This document shows positions 32,601 through 48,300 of a stretch of 64,000 bases of DNA, one piece after another. The stretch comes from Atrina japonica (Eukaryota > Mollusca > Bivalvia > Pterioida > Pinnidae), in contig BROG01000484.1 in NCBI GenBank assembly GCA_030159075.1, forward strand, positions 225,001 through 289,000, read 5' to 3'. Each line of letters opens with the position of its first letter. The stretch's first letter is position 1. The position numbers were made by a program, and so were the translations under genes. The notes below the pieces were generated by a model. That model did not search any database and was not told where the DNA came from. It worked only from the letters and a program-made list of their open reading frames with translations.

Positions 32601-35600
32601 TTCAGTATCTAATTATTTTCATGAAGATTTCAATTAAGGATAGTTCTTTCACTTCATTACAGAGATGGCGAACCAGATCTATCGGTATTTGACACTAGCA
32701 GCAAAAGATTTCATTTTCTTTAGCGGAGATGTCCAGACCACGACTATTGCAGTTGCGATCACAGGTTCACTCTGTTTTTCCATAGCATGGGCTATATTTC
32801 ATCTTGTCCTTTTTTCACATTCCGCAAAGGTTGTACAAGTATCCAACAGAAAAACTTCATCAAATGTAAAAAAGACCACAAAAGAAAGATGTACCAAGAA
32901 ATGTCAATTAACAAGTGTATGTATATAGTTTTATATGTACATGTATATATAGTTTATTTTGGTATGTGTCATACAATAAGTATCTTTATGCTCCAGAGAT
33001 TTGGGGGAGGGGTGTAATTGTTTTTGGAATGACTGTTTGTAACATTTTGGCTTTCATTTATTATTTTAATCAAATTTGATATGAATTTTAATATCAAGAG
33101 TATCTAGAATGAATTTGATGATGGTATTTGCACAGTTATTGAACTTTAATAAAGTCTTCTAAAATGTCCTTATTCTTGGGGAAGCATTGTGTATCTCTGG
33201 TTCCTCACTGATACAGAGATGTTTCCATTGTTTGTGTTATACAAAAGACTATACAGAGCAACTGGCAGAGGAACAAGCACTACATGTTCCAAAATTGTCT
33301 CAGGTATGACCAGGAACTTAACTCGATATCTGGAAGGTGAACACTCTAATTAGCTGAGATTCTTTGGAATAGCATACATACTCAAACATGGGACTGCAGC
33401 CAGATTGGGGAAGATTCTTTAGTATGACATTTATGCTCACACATACAATGTAAGACTGAAGCCAGATTTGGAGAATATTCTTAAGCAATATGTACATGCA
33501 CATATACATTCAGTTGGCTATAGGCACTGAAGCCAGATTGAGGGAAGAGACTTGTATGTCCAAACTGTTATTTGATGGGGCCTCCAAGCCCAACTAGTTA
33601 GAGCAACACGCTTTAAACCATGAAGTCTCTCACCTCTGGTCAGTGCCGGTTGGAGCTTCCCTAGAACCTGAGCTGATTTTGCGAGAAAGTTTGTCAGTTT
33701 ACTTGTGGTCTGTTCTCCAGTACATTGTAACTGGGGTCTCTCCTCTACCTCTAAAAGTTTGCTGCCACCATATAAGTGAATATAAACTCGGTGAATGTGG
33801 CATTAAAAATAATCAAAACATACAAACTGTTCTTTGTAAAATAAATTTATATGTAAATGCATTGTTAATAATTGTTTTAGAAAAATTGTATTTTTAAAAA
33901 TTGCAAATCAACCAGTTTAATCTGTGATGATAATTTTGCTGAATTTACAATGATTTTGTTTTTTATTATTATTGCAGTCCACAAGTTCTGATGATGACGT
34001 CATTAATCAACCTGTAATTGTTAGTGAAGACTTTACATTACCTTGTGTTAGGTATGTATAATTACAATCAAATCAAATAGTTACTATGAGTGTTAGGCGT
34101 TTTACCTTATTTTTCAATAAAGTTATGCAATTTTCCAGCCATTTGATGCAAAATGAAATTAAGGAAGGTATTAAATTGTGTATTGCTTTTGCATTTGTGT
34201 TTAATTTTTCCAATGTTATCACAGCACCCATCGTCGTAAAACCACGGCCTGGAATTGCTATGCTCTTTCAATACCTATGGTGTTATGTGACTGAAATCGC
34301 TGGTGCATATTTTATTATTCATAAAGCCTCAGCCAATGTAAGTAAACGGTGCAATCATTCGTCAACCAATCAGATCGAGGCTTTTAAACAATTTCAGAAT
34401 TTTATTAGATCAACAGACTATGTGATAACTTCCATTACTGATCATAACTACTGTGATTGGATAAATTCGACACACTTACTCCTTGTAAATATTCATTAGC
34501 TACGAGTGATTTCGGTTGCATGAAACCATGGGTAGGAAAGAGCATAGGGATTCCAGACTGTGGTTGTATGACAGTGCAGGGCACCTGACTTCAAGTTACA
34601 TAATCAAGTCCAGCCTTTCCAACGAAGCCAACAGCTGACTTATCCTTTTGGCTATTTTCTTTTTTATTTATAAAATATTGCTGATTTTTATTTAGACATA
34701 AAGTTCAGCAGTACCAAACCATCTTTTTTTGTGGTGTAGAGTGTTAGAAACACAAAATACAACATTTGTACTATATTGTTCTGCTATGTAAATTTAGACA
34801 ATGATCTACAGGATTGTAATGTTGGACATTATAAATGTACTATTAATATAAATCTGTTGAATTATGTTTTTGAATATTCTACCCTATAAGTGCCTGGGGT
34901 GCTAGTTAGGAAAAGGGATGGGCCCTCATTGGGACCAATTAAGAGTCAAATTGATATAAAACAGTTAATTATCTTTATAAGGCATGGTGGTAAAGTTGTT
35001 GTAGTTATTACCAAGGAGACCTATCTAACATTCTCCTTTTGCTGGATGACTAGAGAAGAATGTTAGATAGGTCTACTTGCAAGTTTTTCTGGTCCACATC
35101 TCTTCGTCAAATGGCTAAAAAAGGTACTTGATTGTGTGAGTAAATCTGAACTAGGGTATATGGGTATGGCTACTTATAGATACATGGGCATGTTTTTATA
35201 AACAAACTAAACAAGAGTTTTGTGTTTATACACACATTGGGATGAACTATTGAATTAACTTGGAACATGATATTTAACTGTTTCAACATTTTAAAGAATT
35301 ACAGTGATGTATTAGGTGGTCTATTATAGACTGTATGTGTATTACATTTCAGATGTAGTGTATACTGTGCTGATGATAGATGTCGATATCTCACATGTGC
35401 ATTCTGTTGTTTCTCCCCGTCATCTTGTCTATGTCACCATGTGTCAACAAAATCCAAATGTAGGCCGTATTTAGTAGATAGAAAGCCCACTGATATTGAT
35501 CTCAGGTATGTTTGCCATTAATACATAACAGAAGAAATGAGAAAAAAAACATATACACTTTTAAAATGATGTTTTTACTATGTATATTTAGCTTTCTATA

Positions 35601-38600
35601 TCTCCTCTATAAATGTCAAATTGATGACAGACTTACTCTGTAGTATAAGATTATGTTACAATATTTTACTTGTTTTCTTATTTTTTTTAAATTACAGCAA
35701 ATCCAACCTCAGTAAATGTCCCAGACGACTTGGATATACTGGGGCACATTTAGTATTGTTGAACCTGTCACAAAACAAACTACAGGAACTTCCAAAAGAT
35801 ATAAGTTGTCTCCAGGGACTCCAGGACCTTAATTTACAGAAGAATAGTCTTTCCTTTCTTCCTGTGAGTATCAGTTGTTTATAGGATCACTCACGAGGCA
35901 GGTGCCCCAGAGTAATTAGTTGGTCTGTGTAATATTGTATGAGTGTGTGTGTGTATGTGTGTGTGTATGTATATATGTGTGTGTCCTGTTTGTTTTCATA
36001 TAAAATCTTGTATCATTTTGATTTTTATCATCTTTTTTTCTTTTTTTAAAAACAGACACAACTTTCCCACAACCCAACAATGTGTAATCTTTAAATTAAA
36101 GCTCACCAGATTGAAGCATTAAGGAACTTTGTGTGAGATGCATCAACATTTTTTACTATGTCAGATTTGAAAAATAAGAACTTCTGTCTAATCACTCAGG
36201 TGACCTGTTGCCCGCAATCTTTATCCATCATTGTCTGTTGTTTATTGTCCATATTAACAAGTTGGAACATTTTTTAACTTTGCCAATCATTTTCAAATTT
36301 TTAACAGTTGGAGCAGGGGTTCCCATATTTATTGTTAACTTTGAGTTGGTGAATATTAAATCTCGGAGATTGGTAATTCAGTCATATAATAATATTTCCT
36401 ACTGGGCACCGGTTCTGCATGGGGGTATAGTTTTGTGTTTTGTCAATCTGTGTTTACATCTTTCAGTCTGTCTGTCATTTTGCTTTGTCCAGGCCTTATC
36501 TTCCTCATTTCTCCAACTAGACTCCACATATTTGGTGCAGGTATACATCTGAAGTTGGTAGGTTGCATACAGTTATCCTACATTTTTAGAGTTATCCCCC
36601 CTTGTTGAATTTATTTGTCCAAACCATATCTAAGAAATTTCTTCATTTAAGTTTCCACATATTTGGTGCTAGTATACACCTTCAGTAGACACAGTGTTGC
36701 ATGCAAAATATTCTTAGAGTTATTCCCCTTTGTTTATTTTATTTGTCAGTGCTATACTTGGTCACATTCAACAAGGCTCACCACATCAAAGTAGTTAGTG
36801 TCGCATACAATAATTATGCTCCTGCCACCCATATTTGTAGAGTTATTAGCTTTTTGTGGTTTGATTTGTTTAGTCACTATCTATTACGTTTTTAATCCAG
36901 TTGGCTTAAAGCGATATAAGGGCGACAACTTTTAAAACTCAAATCACAGCTATCTTTTATTTTGTAGAAGACTCGCTTGAACTGATTAAAAACTGAAAAA
37001 TAGATGATTTATGTATATCTAGATTGTAAAAATCTTGTCCTTTTTAGGAAACAAATTGTTATTGTATTATTTTGCAGGAATTTATTAATTTAATTTTGAT
37101 TGGTTATTAATAGATTCTGTAAACAATATTTAGCATTGATTTACTGTTGTTTAAGATAATGAAATTACAAACCATTGATTCCTCTAATTTGACCTACAGT
37201 AAAATTGAACAAAATGTATTTTCTTATTTGTTGTAGGAAAGTTTGGGATCTCTTATCAACTTACGAAATTTAATCATATCCAAAAATTCTCTGTGTTGTT
37301 TGCCAGGTAAGTTGTATATTCATTTAACTTTGAAAATGAATAGCTGTATAGATAAACGTATACATGTAGCCATTTCTATGTTAGACATTTCCAGAGAGTT
37401 TTAAATACAAAGTCTGCATTCAAATAATTGGTAAATAAGAAGTTCATTGATGATTAAAATTTTGACCATATAAAATCTAAATGAATCTGGACTTAGGAGT
37501 TTTTGTTGGTTTAAACCATTCATCTCCACACACCACTATAGATAGCAAAGAAGTGTCTGACAATATGTTAAAGCCACAGCCTGTATCTAGTATCGTGAAA
37601 TTTCAGAATGTTTTCAAATCTTGGAGGAGTGACATAGGAATAAGAGCCCAAAACAAAGGCTCAAGATGTCAGAAAAACTTCATCAGTTGAGCTCAGATTG
37701 AAACAATTTGCTTACAATTAGTTGATAACATACAAATTTTCCTTACATGTGAAAAAATGGGGGAGGGGCATCCCCCTCCCCCTGGTTCCTACTCCTATGT
37801 AGATTATTCCCAAGATGAGGTAATTCTGCAGTCTGATTGGCTGATCAGGCTTAGTTTAGAATGCTTTATGATCATTTGTTTTATGATCATTTGACAATGT
37901 TACAGTGTCTTATCTACAAAGACAGCCTATGATACATTTGTCAGATTTTTTTTATCTTTTTCAGATTCTGTAGCAGCTTTGTCCAACCTTAAACACTTAG
38001 ATCTAGAAGAGAACAATTTATCATCATTACCAGGCACTTTTGGCAATTTATACAGACTGAAGACACTATTAATTGGGTAATTTACATGTTTTATTTTTTC
38101 ACAGAAAGCTGTAATACCATTTAAAGGGGCATTAGCTGTTTTTACCAAAAAAAAAAAATTTTTTTTTTTTCTATTTTAACTATTTGTACTTGATATACAA
38201 TAATAAATACGAACACAAACATTAAAATTTTACATTCCTATATACAGGTGACTATCGATACCTCAAAGTCCACAGGAGCACCCAAAAACTTTGAGGTTTA
38301 ATGAGTTTGAGGTATTGAGAGTTCTGGAAATCAACATTTCATCCGATATAGGTTCTTAATACTACACAAAATAAAGGATGTTTGGGATTTTGTTTTTGTA
38401 ATTCACATATATTTTGTCATAAACAATCCTTGTGTCTAGTTTTTAAAGATAAAAACCATGTAAATATGTTATCCTTATTATGTATCTGATTAGGATATAA
38501 ACCGTCATTGACATATAATGCTTTTATTGTTGCAGTAGCCTACGGTACCAGTTGATCGAAAAGTTAAAATGCCACTTGGCTGTGACACTTGTACTGGAAA

Positions 38601-41600
38601 TTGTAGTCTATGACACGTCTTTATACAGTTTTTCTGTTTTGATTAATCTTAATTAACAATCCTGTCAATCACTACTCCATTAACTCAGGAGGTACTTACC
38701 ACCTGGTTATCAAAACACCTTTTGTTTAATAATCCAGGTATTTATCTATGTCGTTCTGGCTTTCTGCATTGACTTTTTATGAAATTGCCGATAATAGCTC
38801 AAATTTCATTTTTTCAAGAGTGAAATATAAAGGAATATACAAATCGAGATTTTTAATCGACTTCAAGGTTTCAAGAACATTGAAGTTCTGACGTTCGAGA
38901 GATAGAGTTATATCTAATTTACTTAATTTATGAAGGAAAAAAAAAATGAAACCTGTAGGAAACTTCGAGCTTTCGACTTTTGAGCTATCAAGAGTCACTT
39001 GTGTTTTGAGAAAATAGCATCAGGTCCATTGTGGTATTAATGTAGAAATAGTAAGGCTGCGTTTTTCAATTGTAAGTGAAAAAGTGTCAAACCTGGGTTT
39101 CTAAAGCAATTTTCACAAAACATTTAGGAATTTACGAATTTTTATGCCTGTGTATATCTCTTTTTTGTTATTGTTTAACAATCTAAGTAGCAAAAAAGGG
39201 GAAACAAATAAAAAAAAAAAAAAAAACACAGCTTATACCCCTTTAATCTTCTGTCTACTAATATTGGGCCAGGGATAACATTCATTAAAGGCATACAAAC
39301 TCTTTAAAATGGATTTTTTTGTTTGTATTAAAAGTTTCACAAATATTTGATGTTTTATACAACTGAAATGTTTTTAAAAGATCCCGGGTTGAAAAAAAAA
39401 CTTTTAATGTTGTAATTTGAAAAAAGAAATTGAATGTGAATAATAGGCAAGTAAAACTAAGATTTGTATTCTAACATGAATGTCAGGAATATCAATTCAT
39501 TCATTTTAGGCAATGTATGCATGATATGTTATAATGTTCTATGACAAAATACCATTTTAGCCTTTTTAATCCAAGTTTTGGTCTAATGGCTGGATATTTT
39601 TTTATGAAAATGACAGCCTTTATGCTTTTATTCTATGACTTCTAAAAAAAATACATGTTTAAAATTCCACAGATGTTTAGTATTTCATATCTCAGTATCT
39701 CAATTGTCATATTTAAACACAAAATTTTCTCTTTTTAAATTTCCACCATTCATCTGTGTGAGAAAAACTGAGTTTCCAGACATACTTACTTGTTCTTCTT
39801 ATCTGACTAAATATCATGTTTTAAGCCATAAAATCTCTCACCTGTAGTACAGGTATAATCCTCAATGCATCGTTAACCGACAGTGTGGGAAGTATGGCAA
39901 TGGGACTAATTCATGTACCATGTGATACCTGTTAGTGTTTGTACGGGACTATTGTTTCTATTAGTGATGGAACGACACTAGAAGATGATATCCCATGCCA
40001 GCAATTTCAGCGGGAAGATTACATAGACTAAGGTTCCATCACCATTGGAAATACTAGTACCACACAAACGTTATCGGGTATCACGTGGTACATGAATAAG
40101 TCCTATTTACTTTTACTGAAGAACTTAGCAATCTGGACCCGGTTGCACAACACATTGTTATATTTAACCTACAGTTAGCCCATCAGTTTAACATTGGTTA
40201 ACTTCATGTTAATTTTAATACCCTGTTGTGCAACTGGGTCCAGGTTTTCTATTCAACAATTAAATCTGGTTACAATGGTATAACAGAAAGAAGTTGAGTG
40301 TGACCCCCTCCCCCTTAAAAAAAACCCTGAAATTTGCCGAGGTTTTTACGATTTGTTATACAATCTTCTATGTTATTAATATTTATACTACCATTCAATG
40401 ACAAATCATTGTATTAAATTTACTTTTACACAGTAAATTACACAGTCTATTTTACCATTTGTTTTATAATTTCTTATCACATTTTCAGTAAAAATAACCT
40501 AACAAGAATTCCTGCAAGTGTCTTTCATCTACAGAGGTTAAAGGTCAGTTGCCTTAATTGAAAATGTATTTGATGAACCTTTTTCATGCTGTCTTCAAAA
40601 TCAGTAAGATTATTATTATGTTTGCCCCTCTTTGATACACTTACTAATATTGGCTTCAAAATTAACAAGATTTAGATGTCATATTTTCTCAGGTAAAGTG
40701 GAATCTGTATTCCATCTGCCACTGTAATGTGGTCTCTTGAGATTAATACAATCTCATACCATTTTGAGGGAGTGATGGTGAAACCTCAGTCTGAGTACAC
40801 AAAATATTTTTTGTCCATGACGAGGTTTGCCGGACCGGACAATGGACAAATATTATGGTTTGCATGAAGTTTGAGAGTTTGCCATCCTTCCCTTAAAGTG
40901 CTGTTTGATTGCTTTTCTCTCACATTGAAATAGTATAAAAGAGTGACTGCATCCATCTTTGTTTACAAAGAGAATATAGAAAATTTGTTTAAAAACAGTT
41001 CTGGCAATTCTGGAATGGGCTTATTTTGCCCTACAGGTTGAGATAACATTTTCCCAGACATCTAAATTTGCAGACAAATTAGGTCTCAAGTGAGAGAGAG
41101 AGAGGTTTCATGTAAATGACCATTTAACCAAGTACTTTACAGATTATGGTCTCGGATGACCATTGGTCCTCCATGAGAGTGGTCTTTCAAGATAGGTTTC
41201 ACTGTAGTATGTCTTACCTCAAGAGACCAATTGTTGGAACTACTTTTCCATGTAAATGGAAGATTTTTATACTATTACTTATACATGTGTATGTGTATGA
41301 TTTCATTGTATTCAAATCGTAAAAGTATTATGTCATATTCTTTCAGAAATTATTTCTTAACAATAACCCCATAGAGAGCCTCCCAGATGACATACAACAT
41401 TTGATTAGTTTACAGAAGTTAGATGTATCCCATTGTCACCTCATAAAAATTCCAGATACCATAAATCGTTGCTCACATCTACAATATCTGAATCTGTCCG
41501 ACAACAGGTAAATAATCACACACATTTTGTTAATATATCAGTTAAATATTTATCTGACAACAATCATACAGTACCGTATTTTCCGAGTTCTAAGTCACAC

Positions 41601-42996
41601 TTTTATTTAAACAGAAGTACCAATTTGTAGTGAATATGTAGTCTTTGGAAACATTTAAATGGCACCAGAATTTAAACTACATGTGTAGAATGATGTTTAG
41701 TGACTCTGTGTAGGAGCCTCCACGGCCAAGTGGTTAGAGCATCGCATTTGAATCATGAAGTCTCTCACTTCTGGTCAACAAAGTTTCTAGTGCCACTGGA
41801 ACCTAGGCTGATTTTGTGAGAAAATTTGCCAGTTTACTTGCGGAAACCCTGTGGTCTCTTTCCTGATATATTGTAACCGGATTCTCTCCTCCACCATAAA
41901 AAAAAGAAGAATATCCACCACCATGTAACTGAAAACTTGTTGAGTGTGGCGTTAAACACTATTAAAAATTCCATTCAAAAGTAACTCTGTGTAGTGAATA
42001 CATGTGTCAAATAACATGTTCAAAGTACTATCACGGCAACTCTCTGACAGACAGTTCTTCTGTATTTTATAAGTGAATGTTACCTGACCACGACCACCGC
42101 AAGTAGACTGACAAGTTTTCTCATAAAATTAGCTTAGTTTCTAGCTGAACTTGAATCCTCAACGACTAGAGGTGATAAATTTCATGGTTTAAAGCGTGAT
42201 AGAGGCCTCCAATTCAGATCATGGTATATGTGTGACTTTACCTTTAGTGGGTGATGTGTCTATAGAAGGGGGAAAAGATTTGGGAGTGTAAAAATGATAA
42301 AATCTCACCAGTTTTGTAATTAGACCATTTTTCTGATCTGATAATTGCTGACAACTTTACCCAGATAAACTGTTTACTTTCAGACTGTTGAAACTGCCAG
42401 TACAGATTGGTTTTTTGTGCAATTTAAAGGTGCTGAAAGTCACAAGAAACTTTTTACGATACCTGCCATCTACACTTTGCCTTGATAAATTGACATTTGA
42501 AGGTAAAAGATAATATTCTGTATGATTCTGACCATATTTCAGTATTATGTACCATGGCAAACGTTTTTCTAGGATAACAGATCACCAAGCACATACATGT
42601 AAAGATGATTTTCAAAACATCTTTGTTCACGGTAGCAAGTGACTTTGAGTCAAAGGTTCATTGAAAAAATCGACATAATAATTGTCGTTATTATCGGTGA
42701 TCAGCGGTGGTTTAGTGGTAGAGCGTTCAACTCCCAAGTGGAATGTTCCGGGTTCGGTTACTGGTACCAGGTCATAACGAAGACTTTAAAAATGGTAGTG
42801 ACTGTTCATTGGTCAATCGCTCTGTGTATGAAGTGAAAATCATGGGTCTATCAGATGAGACTTAAAACTGAAGTCACATGTGTCATGGCCGGGCAGACAT
42901 GCCTGACTGCATTGGCATCGGGCCGTAGCTCAGGTAACATGAGTGGCACTTTAAAGCTAATGTAAGTGAAAGATTCTTGATGGGATGTAAAACAAC

Positions 42997-43030
<34 letters not shown>

Positions 43031-45152
43031 AGTCCCAACAGATTTCTATGCTGGCAAATAATATGTATCACAATCCAAACTTTAAATATTGCAGTGTCCT
43101 ACATTTTGACCCCCACCCTGCCCCCAGGGGCATGTGATGTCAGTGAAGTGTGAGCAACCCTTGGATGAACTTAACAGTCTAAGTTCGGTTACTGTATCAC
43201 AATCCAAACTTGAAATATTGCACTTTATATGTAAGTGGGACAAAATTATGGACAGACAGACAGATAGACAGACAGACGGATGATCCAAACACGAGATGCC
43301 CCCTGGTGGACCTTTCAGGCTAAGGGCATAAAAATGTTATTATCAGATTCAAACTTCTGTCATTCATTTTATAGGGACGATTTGTGCTGTTTATTTTATG
43401 TATGTGAAAAACAGTCAAACCATGAAATAACTACTATTGAAAATGAATATTTAATTATGTGTTTTCATCATTTTAGTTTCAGATAATCCCCTTCTAGTCC
43501 ATGGTTCGGAACATTCCACATTGATGTCGTCTTCTCCTTCCAATAATTCATTTCCGTCACTGATGGAGCTTGTGTTACGGTTTATTACATCAAATAGTCA
43601 GTCTGTATCATATGATATTGACATTTTACCAGCACATATCAAAGGTAATTGAATCAATTTGTTAGATGTTTGAGTTAATTGTATGTAAAAATAGTCTTTA
43701 CTTTGGAAGAGTAAATTTATGTTTAATTTTTTTTTGGTAAAATAGTTTATGAACAATAATTGTTTTAAATTGTGGAATCATTTAGTAGAGATAGATAAAA
43801 CAATTATTGTATATTTTAATTAATATATCACAGGAGATATTACACAAATATTGACATATAATAGATAGAAAAATAATATTAGAAGCCTCATATACAAGAA
43901 CATGAATACCTACATTTACTATAGAATAGACCAGATGAAATCACTCAGCTGTACACAAGGTTAATCATTTTGAAAACGTTGACTGAATATGAAGTAATTT
44001 GCATTGGTATAGGCAACTTAATATGATTGATTGACTGGCATAGCCAACTAACTATGAATAAATTGACTGTGGCATAGCAAACTAAATATGAATAAACTGA
44101 CTGGTAAAGCTAACTAAAGATAAATTGACTGTGGCATAGCCAACTAAATATAAATTGACTGCTGCAAAAGTTTATTGTGGAATAGCCAACTTAAGATGAA
44201 GTAATTTACTGTGCCATTGTATAGTGAAGATAAAATCATTAACAGTGATATAGTTTATATCACATCTTGTGAAGACTTGACATATGACCTTTGTTACGAC
44301 ATACTTTATAGCCTGTGTAGACTTGATATGTTTATCACCATTTTCTTTTCATTTTTTGTTCCAGATATTTTACAGTCAAGACAGTACTGTTCAGGTTGTG
44401 GTAATTCTTTCTTTCTGTTTTGGAGTTCCTATCTTACATTCCAACAACATAATCAGTTAAGCATTCCATTTCTGTCACGGATTTGCTCACCTCACAAGCC
44501 ACAAAGTTGTCAGTAGTGTTAAATGTGCCTCACTCTTCATTGGGAACCTAGTAGACATGCAGAACTTTGGAAATATTTTGAAGACTATTGGAGCTGCATC
44601 ACAGTACAGTTAATATTAAATGAAAATATATATTTAGATTGAAGTGTGATAGGTGGAGCACTTATATGCATTTCACACTAATTCTCATTTCAGTTGAACC
44701 TTAGGAATTTTTTGTGTTGACACCAACCAAGCTAATCACTTGTTATAATGTTGTATAGTCAAATCTGAACTTTTTTTGAAATGTTGTACGTATTGCTTAC
44801 CTATGTTCTACATGAGCTATTTGCTACTTCCTATTGGTTGTGCTTACAATTTTCCGTGTTCACAGACTATCATTAACTAGTCTGACAGATGTTTATTTCT
44901 TACATGAAAGCTAGGCACCATAAAGTAACGGGTTTATGTAGCTCACAGAATTAAACATGCCCATTCACAGTTTGTTTTGTGGAGGGTTTACATTTCATTT
45001 TCGTGTAAATTAAAATTTTTGGTAACTACCTGAACTAAATTAGAATTGTGTTGACAAATGTGCCAGTTTATTTTGAGAGATCTATAGTTGATTATATTCT
45101 AAATCCAATGAAATATACAAATCATCCCCCCCCCCCCCCCCCCCCCATATAG

Positions 45153-45216
<64 letters not shown>

Positions 45217-45242
45217 ACCCCCCCCCCCCCCCCCCCCCCCTC

Positions 45243-45326
<84 letters not shown>

Positions 45327-48300
45327 AGATATTTTGCCACCAGTTATAATGCCATATCTGCATTACGTCTATATTTCTTGAAGAACAAATTTCCTTCCAT
45401 ATAATTCCCTCGTTATAATGCCAAAACCCGCATATCGCCATCCGCTGCCGATTCTCTGATACAAATGGTCATTTATACATGTTAAATCTCTGACTGTATC
45501 ACTAAAGCAGGTGAACAAAAAGGTTTGAGTAAAACTGTTTGCCGACGGTCACTTGTTTATTTCATACTATATGACAGCAAAGGGAGATAACTTGAACATT
45601 GAGTCATAAACTGGTATCCGGTAGTATTAACAAAATGTAGTAGTCAGACGGTGACCAGACTACGAGTGCTACAATTTTCAAATCTTCCTTTCATGAAAGT
45701 TGGAAAAAATCGACATGTCGTGTGTTTACACAGGAGTTATCACACGTCAAGAAATAATTATGAGTAGATGGGATATAAAAATCTAAAGCCTTTGTATTAC
45801 CTACCTGTCAAAGAGTTTTTTTTTTAAAACAAAAAATGATGACAGTTAATATTAGAAATGTTCCTATGTTAATGTTAGAAACAGATCTAGATTTTCCGGC
45901 CATCCAAAAAAAAAAAAAAAATGCAATATGAAAAAATAATTGAAATATGTACATAGATGGACAAGATTATAAAAAAAGTCATATCTTTCTCACAACATTT
46001 ATACAACTACAATAATTCCGTAAATATGGGACCTTGTCTACAATTATTCTAGTAGGATCTTCGTTACAGAGGGGCCTTGTCTACAATTATTCTAGTACGA
46101 TCTTTTTGTTATAGAGGGGTCTTGTCTACAATTAAAGTAGTAGGATTTGTGTTACACAGGGACCTTGTCTAACATTATACAGAGATGAGAATTTGTCTCC
46201 AACTGGAGGAATTCCTATTTTTTCAAAATTTGCTGCAATATTTTAATCTTTAATTTCCCTATAGTAGTGTAATTTATGTAGTACTTGTTATAATATTTCA
46301 AATTTTTCAGTACTCATGTCTAGTCCTAACTTCTGACATAGTATTCTGGTCTTAGAGTATCAATCTGTGAAACATTGCAGTAATCTATGGTACCTTAATC
46401 TAACTTACAATATCTGTCTTATCTAGGCAATAAGTATTATACTCTAGGCTTATGTTATCAACATATATTATAGTATTGTAAATAACAGTATTTAGGTCCA
46501 ACTTAGATAGCTTTTGTGTACTCAGACCTTTATGAGTGTATTCTTAATCACGTTACTTAGGTTCAGCTGACAGGAGTCGGTCGAATCGGCCATATTTTAC
46601 TAAGAGTTTTTTTTTTATGTAATCAGACATATAGATATAATATGCTAGTGTTGTGTTATCTTTGTAACTCCAAACTAGTGTTACTTACAGAACCGAGATC
46701 CAACTATGAACACTAAATTATTCTGGACTTCCTGTTATCAGAGTACCATATATTACGCTGATACAGTATACAATTCAGAGCTTTTTGATATGCATTATCA
46801 GATTATAAAATTATAATACATTGCATTGATAATCCAGACTGAGTATTCATTACATTATTTTCTGTGCAATTTCCAGTATTCTGTTGTACATCACAGTTTC
46901 CATATTGATCTTACTTAATTAATATTTAGTTTTTAATTTCATGTAGTCGCCATATTATAACATTGTCTGTAGAATGAGTTGCAGTCTTCTAAATTCTGTT
47001 GAAGTAATATGGTTAGATCAGGGTCAATCTTATTATATATTCTGTTGTGGGAATCAGTGTTTTACAGTAGACTGGTTGTCATGCTAATTAATTCCAAAGT
47101 AATTGTCAGTTTTGTAGGGAGGTTTGAAAGTTTACTTTTGGAAGTTTAGTGCTCTCTTCCTGGGTATATTGTCAGTTTTGTAGGGAGGTTTGAAAGTTTA
47201 CTTTTGGAAGTTTAGTGCTCTCTTCCTGGGTATATTGTCAGTTTTGTAGGGAGGTTTGAAAGTTTACTTTTGGAACTTTGGTGCTCTCTTCCTGGGTTTA
47301 TTGTCAGTTTTGTAGGGAGGTTTGAAAGTTAACTTTTGGAACTTTGGTGCTCTCTTCCTGGGTATGTTGTCAGTTTTCAGATCCACCATTAAAACTAGCA
47401 TTGACTGATTAGTTGAATTCTTGTTTTAAAATACACTCTAGACCTACAAGTCTTGTTGCTTGTTTTTTCCATGTATGAACATTCCAGGCTTTGTTGTGAT
47501 AAGTTTTCTGAATATTTTTTGTTTGTTTTATCTACAAGCTATTTATCCGAGGAAACTGTTTTCGTCATATCTTATATATATAATTTTCTTGTTATCATAA
47601 ATATATTATTTTGGTGAAATGTAGTTCGTTGGCCTGCATTTTGTAGCAGTGCTGTAATCTGATAAATAATTTGTCTTTTTAAAGGCGTTTTTGTTCAGAA
47701 TGTATTAACGTGTTCAACTCCATTGATTACATTCTTATCACTTCCACCATTGACACCTTCATCAATCATTTCATCATCATGTATGTGATTTTTGGGTTTG
47801 GAGAGTTTTGATCTACACCTATTTCAAAATTATTTAGTCAAAGCAAAATTTGTTACTCTGTTTTTTTGTCTGGTGTTTTTAATCAAATTGTATTTTATTT
47901 TGAATCATGTTAAAGTTGTTCCTTCACTCACAGTCAGGTAGTGGGTTACCAAGATTAAGTGGTACATCTGGGTTCTATCATAAACCCAAACAATACCATT
48001 TATTTTGCCAAAATAGGGATGCACAGGTTAAACGTGACCCTATTCATTGCTGCAGCTATAGTATATCTGTGATGAAAAACCAACCTACCACCCCTGTTAT
48101 GATTTGATTTACACCCATTGTGTTTGTAAAGATGAGTTAATCTATCTTGGTAGAACTGTTGTAAGTTTTTTTTTCATGTTTAAACTATTGATTTTTTTGT
48201 AACTTTTAATGATTTGAACATGACCTCGCTTTACTTCAAACAAGATATTTAGCTAAAAGATGTACAGGTCGTCATTTTCTTGTATATAGAGAGCTTGCAA